Shown piece by piece: positions 36,011 through 38,785 of a DNA stretch of 38,785 bases. The position numbers and the translations under genes were made by a program. The notes under the pieces were generated by a model that saw only the letters and a program-made list of their open reading frames with translations, was not told the origin of the DNA and ran no database searches. How positions within the stretch are numbered: the stretch's first letter is position 1; each line of letters opens with the position of its first letter. Origin of the DNA: a bacterium. GTDB taxonomy: Bacteria > Joyebacterota > Joyebacteria > Joyebacterales > Joyebacteraceae. The DNA lies in NCBI GenBank assembly GCA_025774645.1, contig JALGVN010000009.1:1-38785 (forward strand), read 5' to 3'.

Positions 36011-37207
36011 GTGAGCGGTTCGCGTGAGCACGATTCCCCCGAGAACGACCTCCGGATGACCGTCCTCGCCATATACTCGTGGCCCGCGTTCTGGTCGATG
36101 GGCGAGGGAAGCGGCGCGCCCTCCTTCTTCCTCTCCATCACGAGTTTCCCGAAGCACGGACACCGGATGCACGTCCTCATGCCGGGTGACCGCAGCAAGC
36201 CCCGGGAGGAGGACTACCACGGGGTCATGCTCCACCGCTTCCGGAGCGGCGTCGACTTCAATCCGGACGTCGGCCCGAGCAAGGTCGTTCAGCACCTCCG
36301 GATCTTCTTCTCGTATCTCTACTGGTACCTGCGCGCCGTCCCGGTGCCCAACGTGACGAGGCTCTTCGGTCAGGGGCTCGGCCAGGTCGCAGGCGACCCT
36401 CTCAGACGCGCGCTACGCTACCCCGAGATCAACGCGTTCCGCACCCCCTCGAGCTACCTCGTGCTCCACAACGACGGGTCGGGCGGCGACGAGGTGGCGC
36501 GAATCGAGGGCGTTCCGGACGAGAAACTCCGCTTCTGGCCGAACGGGATCGACAAGGCCGCGTACACGGCCGGAACCGAAGACGCGGCCGAAGAGGACCG
36601 GCGATCGCTCGCCGTCGAGCTCGGCGTGCCTGAGGGATCCCGCGTCGTCCTGAGCGTCGCCCGCCTCCATCCGGAGAAGGGGCTCGACCGTCTGATCGAT
36701 GCGGCGCCGAAGGTGGCCGCCGCGCGTCAGGACGTCGTCTTCCTCGTGGTCGGGGACGGTCCGCTCCGAGCGAATCTCGCCGCCCTCGCCGCGTCCCGGG
36801 GCGTCGCCGACCGTTTCCTGTTCGCGGGATCGCTCCCGCGCGAGAGGCTGCCGCTCGTCTACGGGTTCGCCGACGTCTTCGTGGCGCTCTCGAACAGGAC
36901 GAACATGGGGAACCCGCTCGACGAAGCGATGACGTCGGGGCTCCCGGTCGTCGCGTTGAACACCGGACGGACGGGGGACGTCGTGAAGGACGGGGACACG
37001 GGCGTCCTGCTCGAGATGGAGGATCTCCCAAAGCTCGGGAGCGTCCTCCTCGATCTTCTCGCGGACGACGAGCGGCGCTCGTCGCTCGGGGCCGCCGCCC
37101 GGATGAACGCGGACGAGCGGCTCCCGACGGTAGAGGAGCGCCAGGCGATGGAAGTCGGGATCGTCGAGCAGGCCGTGAAGGAACTCCGGGCCGGACGCTC
37201 GGGGTGA
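36011..37207 (+). CDS. Glycosyltransferase family 4 (GT-B) protein
   Basis: VVLSVARLHPEKGLDRLIDAAPKV; FLVVGDGPLRANL; FAGSLPRERLPLVYGFADVFV; NPLDEAMTSGLPVVALNTGRTGDVV; GTG start with GGGAGG RBS. Confidence 0.85.
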   Translation: MSGSREHDSPENDLRMTVLAIYSWPAFWSMGEGSGAPSFFLSITSFPKHGHRMHVLMPGDRSKPREEDYHGVMLHRFRSGVDFNPDVGPSKVVQHLRIFFSYLYWYLRAVPVPNVTRLFGQGLGQVAGDPLRRALRYPEINAFRTPSSYLVLHNDGSGGDEVARIEGVPDEKLRFWPNGIDKAAYTAGTEDAAEEDRRSLAVELGVPEGSRVVLSVARLHPEKGLDRLIDAAPKVAAARQDVVFLVVGDGPLRANLAALAASRGVADRFLFAGSLPRERLPLVYGFADVFVALSNRTNMGNPLDEAMTSGLPVVALNTGRTGDVVKDGDTGVLLEMEDLPKLGSVLLDLLADDERRSSLGAAARMNADERLPTVEERQAMEVGIVEQAVKELRAGRSG

Positions 37208-38580
37208 GAGACATGAGCGAGGTGTCGATGGAAGAGGAGATCGAAGGCCGACCGGTCGAGAGCGTCGGAAGGGCGGTGTTCCGCGGGAGCCTCATGACGT
37301 TCGGGACGAGGCTCGCGATCGTTCTCGTGAACATCCCGACCTCGATCCTCGTGGCGCGGCTCCTCGGCGCCGAGGGTCAGGGGCTGTACTCCTCGGGCAT
37401 CATCATGCCGACGCTCTTCGCATTCGCGGGGCTCCTCGGCATCGACACCGCGCACACCTACCTTCTCTCGAAGAAGCAGTACCGGCCGTCCCAGGTAAAC
37501 GGGCAGACGCTCATCCTCGCGGCCGTCCTCTCCGTAATCATCGCGGCGGCGTACCTCGTCTTCCTCCGGTTCTACGGACCCGCGCGCGATCCTGAGCTCG
37601 GGCCGATTCTCACGCTGGGGGTCGCGCTCATCCCGGTGCTCCTCGTCAAGTACCTCGGCGTCGCGTTCATGCTCGGACTTCAGAGGATCAGACACTTCAA
37701 CCTCGCGAACTTCGTTCAGGCGGCAACGCTCCTCGTCTTCATGTGCGTCAACTTGTTCGTAGTGAAGGGCGGGGCGCCCGGCGCCGTCGTCGCTTACCTG
37801 GCGAGCGAGGCGACGGTCACGGTGATCGCGTTCTTTGTCGCGCGGCGCGAGGCCGGCTCGGGCCGGCTCGTCGAGATGCCACCGGCCGGGCTCTTCAAGC
37901 GGTCGGCGATCTACGGACTTCAGGGACACCTCGGGAACATCCTCGTCCTCTTCACGTACCGGTTCGACATGTTCCTCGTGCTGTCGATCGCCGGGATTCG
38001 CGCTCAGGGACTCTACTCGATCGCCGTCATCCTCGCGGAGAAGCTCTCGCACATCCCGGACTCCGTGAAGGTCGTGCTCTTCCCGAAGCTCGCGTCGCTC
38101 GGCACGGAGGAAGCGAACAGACTCACGCCGCGCGTCACGAGGAACGCGCTCTTCCTGACGGCCGTCTCGGGTCTCGCGCTCTACATCCTTTCACGGCCGC
38201 TTCTACTCCTCTTCTACGGGACCGAGTTCAGCGAATCGCTCAGGGCCTTCCAGGTCCTGATCCCCGGGGTCGTCTTCCTCGCGGTCGCCAAGATCCTGTC
38301 GACCGATTTCTCCGGCCGCGACAAGCGGCTCTACTACACCGTCGGCACCGCAATCGCCTTCGCGACGAACGTCGTCCTCTGCCTCATCTGGATCCCGAGT
38401 CACGGGATCGTCGGCGCCGCCTGGGCCTCGACGGTCGCCTACGCCCTCCAGGCGGTCGTCATGCTCGTCTTTTTCCGGAAGCTCTCCGGGCGAGGGATTG
38501 CGGAGACGGTCTTCCTCCGGGGCGAGGATTTCGCCCTCTACGGGGAGCTTCTCAAGAAGCTCCTCAAGCGCGGGAAGTAG
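37204..38580 (+). CDS. Polysaccharide/oligosaccharide flippase (Wzx-like, MATE/MVF superfamily)
   Basis: Multi-TM protein; ARLLGAEGQGLYSSGIIMPTLFAFAGLLGID; start overlaps the glycosyltransferase stop by 4 nt. Confidence 0.85.
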   Translation: MRDMSEVSMEEEIEGRPVESVGRAVFRGSLMTFGTRLAIVLVNIPTSILVARLLGAEGQGLYSSGIIMPTLFAFAGLLGIDTAHTYLLSKKQYRPSQVNGQTLILAAVLSVIIAAAYLVFLRFYGPARDPELGPILTLGVALIPVLLVKYLGVAFMLGLQRIRHFNLANFVQAATLLVFMCVNLFVVKGGAPGAVVAYLASEATVTVIAFFVARREAGSGRLVEMPPAGLFKRSAIYGLQGHLGNILVLFTYRFDMFLVLSIAGIRAQGLYSIAVILAEKLSHIPDSVKVVLFPKLASLGTEEANRLTPRVTRNALFLTAVSGLALYILSRPLLLLFYGTEFSESLRAFQVLIPGVVFLAVAKILSTDFSGRDKRLYYTVGTAIAFATNVVLCLIWIPSHGIVGAAWASTVAYALQAVVMLVFFRKLSGRGIAETVFLRGEDFALYGELLKKLLKRGK

Positions 38581-38626
38581 CCCCCCGCACGTCCGTACTG
38601 CCTTCCCGAACCTCCACTTGCCCCGC

Positions 38627-38656
38627 TTGCCCGGAGCCTCCACTCCGTGGTAGAAT
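38627..38656 (+). promoter_or_regulatory. Sigma70-like promoter for the truncated right-edge gene
   Basis: TTGCCC-18 nt-TAGAAT. Confidence 0.4.
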
Positions 38657-38727
38657 CCCACGCCCCATGAGAGTCACACCATGGCCCAACCCGGCCCACT
38701 CACGGTTCGGGGAAGAGGAGGGAGTGC

Positions 38728-38785
38728 ATGATGTTGAGGACAAGGACCACGCTCGCCGTTTTCCTGGGCGTCTGCGTGCTCGCGG
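38728..38785 (+). CDS. Truncated CDS (runs off window), probable secreted protein
   Basis: GGAAGAGGAGGGAG RBS then ATGATGTTGAGG...: MMLRTRTTLAVFLGVCVLA signal-peptide-like start. Confidence 0.55.
   Translation, partial: MMLRTRTTLAVFLGVCVLA

Overview
High-GC bacterial chromosomal window with about 19 supportable CDSs plus one truncated CDS at the right edge. No tRNA, rRNA, CRISPR, transposase or phage module was seen. The many secreted proteins with FlgD-like/T9SS type-A-like C-terminal domains suggest an uncultured FCB-type lineage; that placement is inference. Main content: (i) secreted PQQ/FG-GAP-like propeller protein; (ii) small secreted protein; (iii) asymmetric heterodimeric ABC exporter (BmrC/BmrD-like sizes and motifs) preceded by a 22-codon leader ORF overlapping interleaved inverted repeats; (iv) 5.3-kb gene for a ~1771-aa modular repeat surface protein with 49-, 112- and ~147-aa repeats; (v) MacAB-like tripartite exporter set; (vi) fused MFS/spermidine-synthase-like protein; (vii) a three-gene unit joined by two 4-nt ATGA overlaps (geranylgeranyl-reductase-like flavoprotein, secreted beta-helix protein, CapA-like protein); (viii) secreted papain-like protease with two beta-helix regions; (ix) tandem pair of paralogous secreted proteins with matching promoters but different structured leaders; (x) Ser/Thr kinase-TPR protein; (xi) EamA transporter, GT4 glycosyltransferase and Wzx-like flippase. 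The strongest candidate for undescribed biology is the leader-ORF/structured-leader control region of the ABC exporter. Next are the structured long leaders behind a shared CATTGACAA promoter type in front of secreted-protein genes. All calls come from reading the sequence and ORF track; no database search or folding program was run.
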